Shown here: positions 18,225 to 27,758 of the stretch, in pieces
Position numbering within the stretch: the stretch's first letter is position 1
How the letters are laid out: the number at the start of each line of letters is the position of its first letter
Origin: Mycolicibacterium sp.
GTDB taxonomy: Bacteria; Actinomycetota; Actinomycetes; Mycobacteriales; Mycobacteriaceae
DNA length: 64,000 nt
Assembly: GCF_016462545.1 (NCBI RefSeq)
Contig: NZ_JAEMTA010000023.1
Span: 1 to 64,000 of the forward strand
Reading direction: 5' to 3'
Notes under the pieces: model-generated
The model's database searches: none
What the model saw: only the letters and a program-made list of their open reading frames with translations
What the model was told of the DNA's origin: nothing
Program-made: the position numbers and the translations under genes

Positions 18225-19336
18225 GCCGTCACCTCGAGGTAGAGCTTGAGAAGCTCTTGAGCGCAGTCGTTCCACGTGGGCACATAGGGTGGCGCAGTCC
18301 GGGGCGCTGCTGCCAGGGAAAGCACCGCAGAGGCTATCTGCTCGGACGAAGCTTCCAGGGGAATGGCGGTGGCCAGTCCTTCCCGACCGAGTTCGGAGAG
18401 GCCGGATGTGTCGGCGACCAGAACCTTGCTTCCCGTGCCGATTGCCTCCATCACCGCGATCGGATGTGCCTCGTAGTCACTGAGAAGGCACACCACGTCG
18501 GCGTTGGCGACGATGTTGCCCATCTCGGTGCGCTCGCCAGGACCGAAGCTGCGGATGGACATTCGGTCGGCGACACCCAGTTCCTCGGCCATGTCCCGCA
18601 GGTGCTGCTCGTAGGGACCGCTGCCGATCAGCGTCAGCCTGGCATCGTGTTGCCGCGCCAGAATGGCCGGCATCGCCTGCAGGACTCGGTGGTGACCCTT
18701 GTAGTCCACCAACCGACCGAAGGACACCACCAACGGGCTGCCCGGCGGCTTCGGCGCCGATGGGTCCACCGGAAGGGGATCGCACCCGTTACGAATCAAT
18801 CGGATGCTGGATTCCGGGACACCGAGGGCCAACGCGAACTTCGTGCGTTCGAACTCGCACACGGCCACCAACGCTGCGGCCCTGCGCAGTAGCGGCGCGA
18901 GTAGCTTCCATTGCAAAGGACGCGCCGACTCTCGCGAGCCCGAGGAATGGCCGCCGGTGTGAAAGGTCAGCACCGTCGGAATGTGTGCGCGCAGCGTCGT
19001 CGCCAATGCCATGGGCGGAACGAGTGTGTGGACGCCCTGGATGTGCACGACGTCGTACTCGCGGGTCTGACGAAGGTAGCGCGCAAGTCCGGGGGAGAAG
19101 TAGTAGTCGCGGGAGCGGGGATAGGACGGCCAGCGTCGAATTCGGTAGCCGGACATGATTTCGTCGGCGGGCAACGTGCCGGACGTGTCCGTGGTCAGCA
19201 CCGTCACCTCCACGCCCGCGTCGGCCAGCCTGCGCGAAACCTCGTGGACGTGGGTCTCGATGCCGCCCATCAGCGGCAGCGCCCTGGCACACACCATCGC
19301 AACGCGAAGTGCGGGTGCGCCTTTCGGATCACTCAT
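18221..19336 (-). CDS. GT4-family glycosyltransferase
   Basis: A 371-residue GT-B glycosyltransferase. The N-terminus has the MGGIETHVHEVSRRL loop, the middle HIQGVHTLVPPMAL and FHTGGHSSGS segments, and the donor domain SFGRLVDYKGHHRVLQA followed by LSDYEAHPIAVMEAIGTGSKVLV. The EX7E pair is recognisable in the latter. The sugar donor and acceptor cannot be read. The ATG start at 19336 overlaps the upstream double-GT2 stop (ATGA), and its own stop overlaps the next GT4. The two GT4 genes are not close copies, so they probably add different sugars of one repeat unit. Confidence 0.87.
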   Translation of the reverse strand: MSDPKGAPALRVAMVCARALPLMGGIETHVHEVSRRLADAGVEVTVLTTDTSGTLPADEIMSGYRIRRWPSYPRSRDYYFSPGLARYLRQTREYDVVHIQGVHTLVPPMALATTLRAHIPTVLTFHTGGHSSGSRESARPLQWKLLAPLLRRAAALVAVCEFERTKFALALGVPESSIRLIRNGCDPLPVDPSAPKPPGSPLVVSFGRLVDYKGHHRVLQAMPAILARQHDARLTLIGSGPYEQHLRDMAEELGVADRMSIRSFGPGERTEMGNIVANADVVCLLSDYEAHPIAVMEAIGTGSKVLVADTSGLSELGREGLATAIPLEASSEQIASAVLSLAAAPRTAPPYVPTWNDCAQELLKLYLEVTA

Positions 19337-21258
19337 TGCGAACCAGCTCCGGGGCCCCGGCGGAAACCCGATATCGTGCCGATCACGTAGCCCACCGTGG
19401 TGTAGCCGAGGCCGATCACGATTGCTGCTGCCCTCTGCAGCCCGGCGAGGTCGCCGCGAGCTGCCGCGAACAGGCCTTTCAGCACTCCAAGCGGAAGTGT
19501 CACCGTCGAATAGCTCCACTCGGATGCCAGGCCGGTTTCGACTCCGGCAACGCTGGTCACCTGAGCTTTCGACAACCCTTCGGAATAGCAGCGGGTGCGG
19601 AAGTAGGCGAAGCTCTGCCGCGCGGCCGGCACCCGGTGCGTGACGGCCGCGCGGTCGTCGAAGAGGAAGACGCCGTTGGGCCGCGCCTTGCCGGCCCGAA
19701 TGCAGAACTCGGTTTCCTCACATCCGACCGGACGATTGACGTTCGCGGATCGACCTATCCCCGTGACGAATCCGCCGTCATCGAACAGTTCTCGCCGGAA
19801 GGACGCGTTGGCGCCGATGAGATTGCGGACGATGCCCGCGTGCTGTCCGGTGTAGTTGCAACCGATGACCCAGTCGAATTCAGCGGGCCACCACCGCGGC
19901 CGTTCCGAGGCCCATCCCGGGTCGATGCGGCCGCCGACCCCCAGCACCCATGGATTGACGTAGTGGTGTGCCAGACCTGCGAGCCAACCGGGCTGGGCGA
20001 AGGCGTCATCGTCGAGGAAGATGACCACTTCGGCGTCGGTGACTTCGACCCCGGTGTTCCTGGCTCCTGACAGGCCCCGTTCATTGTGATTGGCCACCAC
20101 GCGGACATCGGGGAGTTGCTCCGCCAGCCTCGCCTGCAACTGCGGATTGTGGTCCACCACCAACACGAGCTCGTGGGGCGCGGGTCGCTGTGACTGCACC
20201 GAGGCGACCGCCTTCAGCGTGTCGTCCCAGCGTTCCTCGGTGTAAGCGCAAATCACCACGGCACATTTCGGCAATGTAGTGGCCAAGGAATGGAGGCGCC
20301 GAACACCGTGACGGGGCTTGTCATCCGTCATCCAGCCCGGTGGTTGCGGACCGCCCATCTTGCTGGCGTAGCGACGCTTCGCCAGCGTACGGATCTGCCT
20401 GGCGTAGATGCGATCTCGCATGATCGTCCGGAGTGCCCAGAGGCTGTCCCTGAACGTCTTCAGATTCGTCCGGCCGTGATACCTGCGATACTCGAAGCTC
20501 GGAACCTCGGTGATCGCGGCTCCGGAGAGCGCGAAGCGACCGATGATCATTGCCTCGAGCTCGAAGCTGTTGCTGTGCAAGGCTTCTGAGCCGTCCGCTG
20601 GCCGGGACTCGGGTAGGTCGAGCATGTACAGCTGATCGGTCCAAAACGCGTTGTAGCCGTAGCAGAGATCAGTGAGCCGAGTATTCGTCAGGATGCTGGC
20701 CAACAGATTGAGCGCGGTGTTGCCCCACGAGCGAATGAGCGTGATGCCCTCGCTCCCGCCGCCTGCGATGAAGCGACTCCCGGTGGCAAGGTCGGCACCA
20801 TCGGTCAAAGCCTTTACATAGCGCGGAATCTCGCGCGGATCGGCTGAACCTGCGATGTCGAAGATGACGATTGCATCGCCGGTGACCGCCGCGAACCCGC
20901 TCACCATTGCGCTGAGCTTGTCAGTGCCGCTTTGGTGGATCACCTTTGCCGACGGTAGCGCGACGTGGGCGGCGTCCGCCGACTCGTGATCGTCCTCGCC
21001 GACGACTACGACGACCTCGTGGTAATCCTCGAGGTAGGGCAGAATTTCGAGGATGTTGGGGGCCTCATTCTTCGCGGGCACCACGACACTGACGCGTGGC
21101 TGGGTGGGGCGGCGTTCACTTCTGGAGCGACGGCGTTCGATGATTGGCCGAGAATCGGCCCCGATCAACGGCTCGCCGTCGGGGCCGAGGACGTGGCGCG
21201 TCTCGTTGGGCTCGGTTCGGGGTACGTCATCGCCGGTGGTCGGCGCCATGTAACTCAT
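19333..21258 (-). CDS. double GT2 glycosyltransferase with a degenerate first domain
   Basis: 641 residues: a short tail, a DPM-like GT2 domain (about 55-300), a second GT2 domain (about 330-560) and a hydrophobic C-terminus (about 590-630). Domain 2 keeps its metal motif as LDDDAF at 415-420. Domain 1 matches the separate GT2 encoded at 27759-28787 position by position. It has lost two donor-site features: DVDG is DIAG at 134-137, and RKGKG at 111-115 is GTDKL. Domain 1 is thus probably inactive or regulatory. The ATG at 21258, with AAGGAG at correct spacing, makes the two N-termini exactly collinear. The gene starts a run of 4-bp overlaps. Confidence 0.82.
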   Translation of the reverse strand: MSYMAPTTGDDVPRTEPNETRHVLGPDGEPLIGADSRPIIERRRSRSERRPTQPRVSVVVPAKNEAPNILEILPYLEDYHEVVVVVGEDDHESADAAHVALPSAKVIHQSGTDKLSAMVSGFAAVTGDAIVIFDIAGSADPREIPRYVKALTDGADLATGSRFIAGGGSEGITLIRSWGNTALNLLASILTNTRLTDLCYGYNAFWTDQLYMLDLPESRPADGSEALHSNSFELEAMIIGRFALSGAAITEVPSFEYRRYHGRTNLKTFRDSLWALRTIMRDRIYARQIRTLAKRRYASKMGGPQPPGWMTDDKPRHGVRRLHSLATTLPKCAVVICAYTEERWDDTLKAVASVQSQRPAPHELVLVVDHNPQLQARLAEQLPDVRVVANHNERGLSGARNTGVEVTDAEVVIFLDDDAFAQPGWLAGLAHHYVNPWVLGVGGRIDPGWASERPRWWPAEFDWVIGCNYTGQHAGIVRNLIGANASFRRELFDDGGFVTGIGRSANVNRPVGCEETEFCIRAGKARPNGVFLFDDRAAVTHRVPAARQSFAYFRTRCYSEGLSKAQVTSVAGVETGLASEWSYSTVTLPLGVLKGLFAAARGDLAGLQRAAAIVIGLGYTTVGYVIGTISGFRRGPGAGSQ

Positions 21259-21431
21259 CTCGACACTCCTTCGGAGACTCAAGCTGGCGCCAGCAACTAC
21301 AACACCGGTCGACCCGATCCTGTTTTCCCTCCTTGCCAGGAGAGATTTGACGAGCAGGTTAATTTAAGCACCCGAGTGCCGATTCCGAGGCGGTACCGCC
21401 ATTGCGGAATGGCGGAGTTCTCCCCAATCCC

Positions 21432-23858
21432 TCAATTCGATGGGGCTTTCGGCGATAGATGAACCGCAGCGGGGTCATCGAGAATCTGGCGAACCCCGGT
21501 GATGTCGCTTCTGGCGGCGTCGCACACCGATACCGTGACGACGAGGGCAAGCGGTAGGGCCAAAAGTCCCCAAATGGCAACTCGCCGTGGGGTGACCGTG
21601 GCTGCCGCGCGCCGCACGACGGAGGCGATCCGACGGGGAACGCACAACACGACGACGATCGCAGCCGAGCCGAAGACGACTGGCGTGAGCCAGATTCCCA
21701 GCAAAATCATGCCCGCCGACACGATGCTCGTGCCTGCTAGGGCGATCGCCCCGACGAGGGCGGGTCCGGCGGCGCGGCGCAACCGCTTGACGGCCTTGAC
21801 CACGCGTGGCCAGATGGGGCTACGAGGGACGAAGGCGACCAGGAGTCCACAGAGCAGGCCGAGCGCCAACTGTCGCACGAGGCTGACCGACGGTGTTTCC
21901 CCATACCAACCGTTGCGCTGCTCCGGCACGCCGAGGTCCTTGAGGTCGTAGATCGATATCGGCCCATGCCGGTAGATCTCCTTGATCCCGGGCACCGTGT
22001 CGAACTTGCTGAGTTGGGCGTCGGTGAGTTTCAGGTGGCCGTCACCGGGCTCGCCGCTTTCGAAGTAGGACCCGAAATGCGGCAGTTCGAGCGCGAGCCG
22101 GCGATCGACGTAGAGGAAACGCAATCGCAGGCTGCGGATGATGTCCTGTTCGGTCAGGCCGAATTCGTCTGCGAAGTACAGCGGCGGCGCGGAGACGCCG
22201 TTCGCCTTCATCACCGGCCACACACCGGCCTGGGAAGCGAGCAGGTCTGAGCCGACCCGGTCGCCGACGATGCGGCTGCCTGCGGGCAGTTCGTCGCGGG
22301 CCCACCTGGTGGCTGCGAGGACCTCGGCGTCCATCGAACGAGTGTCGGCGGCGACCAGGTAGGGGCCTGGTAGCCGGGCCCAGAAGGGCCCAGCGCCCAG
22401 CACGAAGCCGGCGACGAAGACTCCCGAGGCCATGATCACCACCAGCAAGCGGGCTATCCATGGTCGACGGCTCAGTCCGAGGCGGGCGCTCGCGGCCAGC
22501 AAGATCGACTGCACCCGTGCGACCAGCCGTCCCGGAGGCCTGGTCGGTGGGTCACGGGAGTCCGGCCACCACAGCCGGATGGCGAAGATCGCCACGGTCA
22601 GCGCGAGCGCGAAGAAGAGAAAACTACTCCCTCGGTCGAAGAGCTCGCCGCCCTTGGGGACCACGCGTGCTGCCATGGTCACCGGGATCAACGCTGACAG
22701 CATGAACACCAACAAGCGGGGACCCCACCGCAAGATCTGGCGATCACCCCGTCGCCACCAATACAGGGCGAGCAACGCCAACGCCGTCACCACCAACACC
22801 ACCGCCGCGGCGTAATAGAGAAGCAGCAGGGTGTCCCGAAACGGTGTGGGGGTTCCCGCAGAGTCCTTGAACGCCGCGCGTTTCTCGCCTTTCGCGGCCG
22901 ACCCGGTCACGTCGTTGATGATGGGACCGAAGTACTCCTCCAGTAGTGAGCGCTGCACGATCATCCAGGCCACCGTCGTCGCGATGGCGGCCAGCGCGCC
23001 GTACAGGACGCGCAACCTTGCGGACCCCCGTTGGAAGAGCGTCCACAGGAGCAGGAACACCATCGTGATGAAGCCGGTCACGTGATGCGACATCCCGGCG
23101 CAGAACAGGCAGACCGTCGCGCCGAAGAACAGCGGCAGCGGATCGTCGGACCACCGTGAGCGGGCAATGAGGCTGACCCCCGCCAGTGCCAGCGGGATTG
23201 CCAGCGTCTGGTAGGAGAACTGGGAGTTGAAGAAGATGAATTGAGGCCCCAGCGCGTACACCGCGACGGCAAGTCCGCCGGCCCGCATATTGCCGGTCAA
23301 CTGCTCGACGGCATCGCTCAGCACGGTGACCAGCACGACACGGCACATGAATACGACGATCGCGGCTGACGCCATCGTCGGGATGCCGATCTGGTGCACC
23401 AGCACGGTGATCGTTTCGATGCCCGGGTACCGCGGGCTGACCTGCAGCAGGGGGTTGGCCTCGAAGAGTCGGTGGGACGACAGGATGTCACCGAGCGTGC
23501 GCATGTGGAGCTGCTCGTCGAATCCGGTGAACAGCAGCGGATTGGTGGTGCGCCACATCAACGTAGGCATGACGCCGAGGCAGAGCACAGCGGTGTTGCG
23601 TGCCCGTCTGGTCAGCTGCGGGCTGATGAGAACCCAGAGCGCGCTGCCGTACACGATCGCAAAAGCGGCGAATCCCAACAGTGCGGCCTCATAGCCGTGA
23701 CTCCGGCGCGCCAGATACACGGCGCCGACCTGGAGGGCGAGCCCACACATCTGCCAGGCCAGGAGAATCACACGGTGATCATCGCGGCCACGTGCCCGGC
23801 AACGACGAACGGCGTGCACGAGGTGTCCCCGGAGCGGAACCACTACGTCACCGTCCAA
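21432..23858 (-). CDS. large polytopic membrane protein, GT-C-like glycosyltransferase or polymerase
   Basis: About 800 residues with at least 14 hydrophobic helices and one soluble extracytoplasmic segment (about 490-640). The first long loop contains FTGFDEQLHMRTLGDIL, resembling the acidic motif of GT-C enzymes that use polyprenyl-linked sugars. NPLLQVSPRYPGIE follows. It could be a glycosyltransferase or a Wzy-type polymerase; no family was firmly recognised. The start is uncertain: the TTG at 23858 abuts the upstream stop (TAG-TTG), and GTG codons at 23843 and further in are alternatives. It lies directly behind the BcsB-like gene. Confidence 0.7.
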   Translation of the reverse strand: MDGDVVVPLRGHLVHAVRRCRARGRDDHRVILLAWQMCGLALQVGAVYLARRSHGYEAALLGFAAFAIVYGSALWVLISPQLTRRARNTAVLCLGVMPTLMWRTTNPLLFTGFDEQLHMRTLGDILSSHRLFEANPLLQVSPRYPGIETITVLVHQIGIPTMASAAIVVFMCRVVLVTVLSDAVEQLTGNMRAGGLAVAVYALGPQFIFFNSQFSYQTLAIPLALAGVSLIARSRWSDDPLPLFFGATVCLFCAGMSHHVTGFITMVFLLLWTLFQRGSARLRVLYGALAAIATTVAWMIVQRSLLEEYFGPIINDVTGSAAKGEKRAAFKDSAGTPTPFRDTLLLLYYAAAVVLVVTALALLALYWWRRGDRQILRWGPRLLVFMLSALIPVTMAARVVPKGGELFDRGSSFLFFALALTVAIFAIRLWWPDSRDPPTRPPGRLVARVQSILLAASARLGLSRRPWIARLLVVIMASGVFVAGFVLGAGPFWARLPGPYLVAADTRSMDAEVLAATRWARDELPAGSRIVGDRVGSDLLASQAGVWPVMKANGVSAPPLYFADEFGLTEQDIIRSLRLRFLYVDRRLALELPHFGSYFESGEPGDGHLKLTDAQLSKFDTVPGIKEIYRHGPISIYDLKDLGVPEQRNGWYGETPSVSLVRQLALGLLCGLLVAFVPRSPIWPRVVKAVKRLRRAAGPALVGAIALAGTSIVSAGMILLGIWLTPVVFGSAAIVVVLCVPRRIASVVRRAAATVTPRRVAIWGLLALPLALVVTVSVCDAARSDITGVRQILDDPAAVHLSPKAPSN

Positions 23859-25847
23859 CTACGATCGGCGGGCCCTCAACTTCAGCAGTATCAGGATGGC
23901 ACCGACAGTCGCGGCAGCCACCACACCGCCGGCGATCCACCACACCACACCGAACCCGCCATCTGCGCTGTTCGATGCTCCCTCGGCCGGGAGTTCGGTG
24001 ACCGGTATGGGAATGGCCACCGGCACCTGGCCCGGGACCGAGATGATCGCCCTGCCGTTCAGTCCTTGCCATCGTTGCGGATCGCTGGAAAGCCACGTGA
24101 GCAGTTCGTCGAGTTGCGCGGCCGAACCATTCGACGTCGCGATCAGCACCGAGCGTTGCCCGTCGAACACGACTTGCAGCGAGCCCACCTTCATCGCGGG
24201 CTGCAGAGTCAGCGTCACGAACTTGCCGTCACTGTCGAATCCCTTGACGGTGATCTGCCCGTTCTCCGCGGTAATCGGAAGTCCGATCGACTTCTCCGTC
24301 CAGTTGTCCGCTTCGATCAGAATCGCCGGGTCCTTGCTTCCGACAGCCTCCTGGAGGCTGGTCACCTGGGTCACGATGGGCACCGAGCTGAACCGCTGCA
24401 GTCCCACCATGATCTGTGCCGCCCGCACGGTGTCGGCGAACGCATTCGGACCTATGCCGATGTGAACGAGCGGCATCAACGCCTGCGGCAGTGAGGTGAA
24501 ACCTGGTGGCAGAGGCGGTTTGGAGGTGCCACCGACCTGAACTTCGGTGCTTCCGTCGACCCTGAGAGTCAGCGGCAGGTAGGCGCCGCAGTATCCCGCG
24601 TTACCGGTGGTGTGGACCGAGACGGTAAGGGTGGTGCTGCGCTTCAGCAAGCGGTCTGGAATGTCCACCCAGTGGTCGATGGTCGCGTTGGCTTCGCTCG
24701 GCCATCGACCGATCGTCTGCTCGCCGACCGAGGCGGTCACCTCCGCGCCGAAATCAGGCGCAAGGGGCGTGTACGAGCCGATCAGATGTACCCGTACCCC
24801 CTGCAGGGCGTGACCGAATTTGCTTTGATCCAGGTCGATCGACACCTCCGGCCACAGCCCTATCGAGGTGAACTCGCTCATGCCCATCTGTTTCAGGGTC
24901 GTGGCGTCGCTCACGATCTTCTGCTTGGTTTCCAGCGGTCCGGCAACGGCTTTGCGAGTCAGGGCAAGATTCGATGAATCATCGGCCAGCAACCGCGTCT
25001 GGTTCACGAGCTCATCGCCCGATCCTGACACGAGCAGTTCGGGAACGCCTGCGTCGCCCTGCAGTGAAAGTCCTTTGTCCGGACCCTCTTTGATGATGAT
25101 CTGCCGTTCTAGGGGTGACGATGGACCCGGCAGGGTGGTCGCGCCATCGGCGAGGGATACGACGGCGTACTCCCTCTTCGACCCGCCGTAGCGGGCCTGT
25201 ACGGCGGCTATCAACTGCACTGCCGCGTTGGATTCCGCCTGTGACGGTTTCGGCGGCAGGGCGATCGTCAGCTTGCGCAACACCGGCGGCATGAAGGCGG
25301 CGATGGTTGTCGGCGCGGCTTCGATCCCGGCAAATGTGACCGCACCGTCGAAGAGCTGTACCGGGTTCAGGGCATCGAAGCAGTACCCGTCGACCGGGAC
25401 GATGGTCGACGTCAACGTGAGACTCACGTAGTTGCCGAAGACTTGCGTTCCCGCGAGGGGAATGGTCACTGGAGCTACATCCGCGGGACCCACACCGACC
25501 CTGCTGATGAACCTGTCGTCCTGGGTGACGGTGAGGCTGCCGAACCGAGCGGGGGTCGGGAGCTTGAGGGTCGCGCTCATCGAGACCGGAACAAGCCCTG
25601 ACGGAACCGGAAACGATAGGGACGCGGTAGTGGTTTGTCGATCGCCTTTGAAGGCGATCATTGTGGACGAGCCCAAGTCGGCTAGAGAAATCGTCGGCGA
25701 ATCGAGGAGAGCGCCGCCGACTGCTGGTTCGGCGATTGCACACGGCGCCGTCCAGATAAGCATTGCGAAAACCCCGAAAAGTACTCCTAGTCGGCGCAGA
25801 AGATTCAATTCCACGTGTGAAGCGTAGGCATCGAGCTCCGTCGCCAT
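23859..25847 (-). CDS. BcsB-like exported, membrane-anchored polysaccharide synthase subunit
   Basis: 662 residues: a signal peptide ending about residue 39 (TAPCAIA), a beta-rich extracytoplasmic body of nearly 600 residues in two similar halves, and one C-terminal helix (GVVWWIAGGVVAAATVGAILI) with a basic tail. This matches BcsB, the periplasmic partner of cellulose synthase, with alternating jelly-roll and alpha/beta domains. VDGYCFDA and GNAGYCGAYLPL occupy comparable places in the two halves, with Cys that may pair. No BcsA-type synthase with a PilZ domain is nearby. The ATG at 25847 is chosen; a GTG 12 residues later would give a more compact signal peptide. Similarity is judged by architecture and motifs only. 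Confidence 0.6.
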   Translation of the reverse strand: MATELDAYASHVELNLLRRLGVLFGVFAMLIWTAPCAIAEPAVGGALLDSPTISLADLGSSTMIAFKGDRQTTTASLSFPVPSGLVPVSMSATLKLPTPARFGSLTVTQDDRFISRVGVGPADVAPVTIPLAGTQVFGNYVSLTLTSTIVPVDGYCFDALNPVQLFDGAVTFAGIEAAPTTIAAFMPPVLRKLTIALPPKPSQAESNAAVQLIAAVQARYGGSKREYAVVSLADGATTLPGPSSPLERQIIIKEGPDKGLSLQGDAGVPELLVSGSGDELVNQTRLLADDSSNLALTRKAVAGPLETKQKIVSDATTLKQMGMSEFTSIGLWPEVSIDLDQSKFGHALQGVRVHLIGSYTPLAPDFGAEVTASVGEQTIGRWPSEANATIDHWVDIPDRLLKRSTTLTVSVHTTGNAGYCGAYLPLTLRVDGSTEVQVGGTSKPPLPPGFTSLPQALMPLVHIGIGPNAFADTVRAAQIMVGLQRFSSVPIVTQVTSLQEAVGSKDPAILIEADNWTEKSIGLPITAENGQITVKGFDSDGKFVTLTLQPAMKVGSLQVVFDGQRSVLIATSNGSAAQLDELLTWLSSDPQRWQGLNGRAIISVPGQVPVAIPIPVTELPAEGASNSADGGFGVVWWIAGGVVAAATVGAILILLKLRARRS

Positions 25848-26076
25848 CGACGAATATGAAACTTGGGCTCTTCGAAGCTTCGAGGCGGCACTCGTCGACG
25901 TGCCACGGGGTCGTGAGTCGAGGGGTTCCGGATCAACCGCGGGCGAGCTCCGATGTGATTTCCTCAACCGTGGCGTGCAACCAAATTACGCCATTGCAAC
26001 GACGATTCATCCGGCCGAGGCGGTCCACCACGAATTTCACTTGGGAACTCGAGACCGAAATGCCACCCGGTCGGAC

Positions 26077-26082
26077 TAGTAT
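26077..26082 (+). promoter_or_regulatory. -10 element (TAGTAT) of a probable leaderless promoter
   Basis: TAGTAT fits the mycobacterial -10 pattern TANNNT and ends 6 nt before the GTG start at 26089. Transcription would begin at the start codon itself. No ribosome binding site precedes this gene, which agrees with leaderless translation. Confidence 0.45.
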
Positions 26083-26088
26083 TCTTGC

Positions 26089-26706
26089 GTGCCACACCAC
26101 GCGGGGACTGAGCAAGCGGCCCCGGCCGGCAATGTCAGTGACGGCGACCCTGAGGCCAGCGCTAACGGACCAGATAGTGCTACTTCGGTGCGGGACAAAC
26201 AGCTCCGCCTCCTGTTCACGTTTCCGGTACTTCTGGGTTTGTTCGTGTGCAGCCTGAATTTCTTGGCGGCGATCCGTCTTTGGAGGTCGGTTTACTTCAG
26301 TAATCCGGTGATGTCTTCGCGTGCAAACCTGCCAAATACGGTGTGCTTCACGCTAATCTCGATAAGTTTCTTCGTCGGCCTATCTCTCATTGCGTATGCG
26401 ATCGCACTGCGGCACTTCGACGGATATGGCGAGGAGCGCGAGGTCGCGCAGGAAGGGGCGCCGGATCATGCTGCAGGCCGAGTCTCACTACACGTCAAAT
26501 GGTTGGTGGTACCCCTTCTCGTGGCACTACCGGCTCCCGCCCTTACGGTGTGGGCTGCCTCGACCATCGAACCGATAGCGCCAAAACCCTGCATCGAGGT
26601 GTATCAGGAGGCGCTAAACATCAAGAAGGACAATCCCAATTTCAAGATGGTGTGGAACGACCGAGACGAACTCAGGTGCTCGGTAAACCAAGTATTGGAC
26701 CAGTAG
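26089..26706 (+). CDS. small membrane protein of unknown function
   Basis: 205 residues: a hydrophilic N-terminal 38, three hydrophobic helices (about 42-62, 83-108 and 136-158), and a C-terminal soluble stretch with two Cys (KPCIEVYQEALN and ELRCSVNQVL) that may form an extracytoplasmic disulphide. No family is recognised. It is divergent from the BcsB-like gene and convergent with the EEP-family gene, embedded in the polysaccharide region. Its GTG start lies 6 nt behind a TAGTAT -10 element. Base use is slightly more AT-rich than its neighbours. Confidence 0.65.
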   Translation: MPHHAGTEQAAPAGNVSDGDPEASANGPDSATSVRDKQLRLLFTFPVLLGLFVCSLNFLAAIRLWRSVYFSNPVMSSRANLPNTVCFTLISISFFVGLSLIAYAIALRHFDGYGEEREVAQEGAPDHAAGRVSLHVKWLVVPLLVALPAPALTVWAASTIEPIAPKPCIEVYQEALNIKKDNPNFKMVWNDRDELRCSVNQVLDQ

Positions 26707-26752
26707 ACGGGCATCGATTCGCCCATCGCAGGACCGACGGCGGTCGCGGTCT

Positions 26753-27742
26753 CTAGCGCGGAACGTGGACGGACGCGATGAGACCGAGGTGGTCGGAGCC
26801 GGGTATCCGCACGGTGTGCACGTCGGTCGCGGAGCTGCGCAGGGTGAGGACGTGGTCGATTCCGATGTCCGGCGGTAGCGCGCTCTCGGCGGAGTACGTG
26901 GGCGTCAGGCCGGCTCCCGACTGCTCGGCGGCATCGCGGAAACCCGTCTGGAGTAGTCGGCGAAACGGCCTCATGTCGAACGTGGCGTTGAAGTCTCCAG
27001 CGACGATCAGGGCCCCCTGGCCCGCGGCGGTGGCCAACGCGTGCAAAGTGTCTGGGAACGTGGCCAACTCCTGGCGCCAACCATCGATCGGTTGTGGCCA
27101 TGGGCCTACCAGGTGCGCCGCCAGCACCATTGTGTTCCGCGCCGTGTCCGGTATCTGGATGACGGCGCTGACCACACCCAACTCGTAGCCGGTGACCTGA
27201 CTGGATCCCACTACCGGGTAGCGGCTCCAGATGCCGACGCCCGCGGCGAACGGACGCGCGTCGGCGGTGGAGTACGGAAAGTCCGCGTTGATACCCTCGC
27301 CAGCAAGGCTTTTCGCCAGGTCGGGAGTGAGCTCTTCGACGACGACGAGATCCGCGCGGTTGCGCGCGATGGCAACCAACGCCTTGGGGTCGGCGGCGCC
27401 TTCGTACAGATTGGCCGTCAGCACTCGGACTTCGACGGTGTTCGCCGGTATCGGGTCGGGCCCGATGAACATCGGCAATTCCACGACGACTGCCAACGCA
27501 GTGAGGACCAGGGCGGCCAAGACGCTCCACCGTCGGCGGGTGAGGGAGAACAGCAATGCCGACAGACCGGCGAGGGTCATCAGATACGGCGACAGCGCCG
27601 CGAGGATGAGGACCGTATGGTTGGTCACCGGCATGAACCGCGACGCCAGCGCCGCAGCGGCGATCGCGAAGGCAACCCAGGCCACGGCGGAGAGCGCAAT
27701 ACGAAGAGGGCGGAGAGCTGCCGAGCTCACGGCAACGGTCAC
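26753..27742 (-). CDS. membrane-anchored endonuclease/exonuclease/phosphatase (EEP) family protein
   Basis: 329 residues: two or three N-terminal hydrophobic helices (about 1-90), then an EEP domain facing outside. Catalytic segments are VRVLTANLYEG, VVVEELTP (metal-binding Glu), AAHLVGPWP, GDFNATFD, GIDHVL and GSDHLGL (catalytic His). Such anchored EEP proteins act on phosphodiesters, often phospholipid head groups, or on nucleic acids. The GTG at 27742, after the GT2 stop, is preferred; the longer frame would overlap that gene. It follows the GT2 gene by 16 bp and is probably in its operon. Confidence 0.82.
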   Translation of the reverse strand: MTVAVSSAALRPLRIALSAVAWVAFAIAAAALASRFMPVTNHTVLILAALSPYLMTLAGLSALLFSLTRRRWSVLAALVLTALAVVVELPMFIGPDPIPANTVEVRVLTANLYEGAADPKALVAIARNRADLVVVEELTPDLAKSLAGEGINADFPYSTADARPFAAGVGIWSRYPVVGSSQVTGYELGVVSAVIQIPDTARNTMVLAAHLVGPWPQPIDGWRQELATFPDTLHALATAAGQGALIVAGDFNATFDMRPFRRLLQTGFRDAAEQSGAGLTPTYSAESALPPDIGIDHVLTLRSSATDVHTVRIPGSDHLGLIASVHVPR

Positions 27743-27758
27743 GACTGCCAAATGGGCA

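Noticed and set aside
25933..26115. 60-residue minus-strand frame upstream of the BcsB-like gene
   Set aside because: Fairly natural composition, but it crosses the start of the membrane protein at 26089 and lacks a start signal; support is insufficient.
26732..26745. 5-bp hairpin between the membrane protein and the EEP gene
   Set aside because: GACCG-4-CGGTC is short and expected by chance at this GC content.
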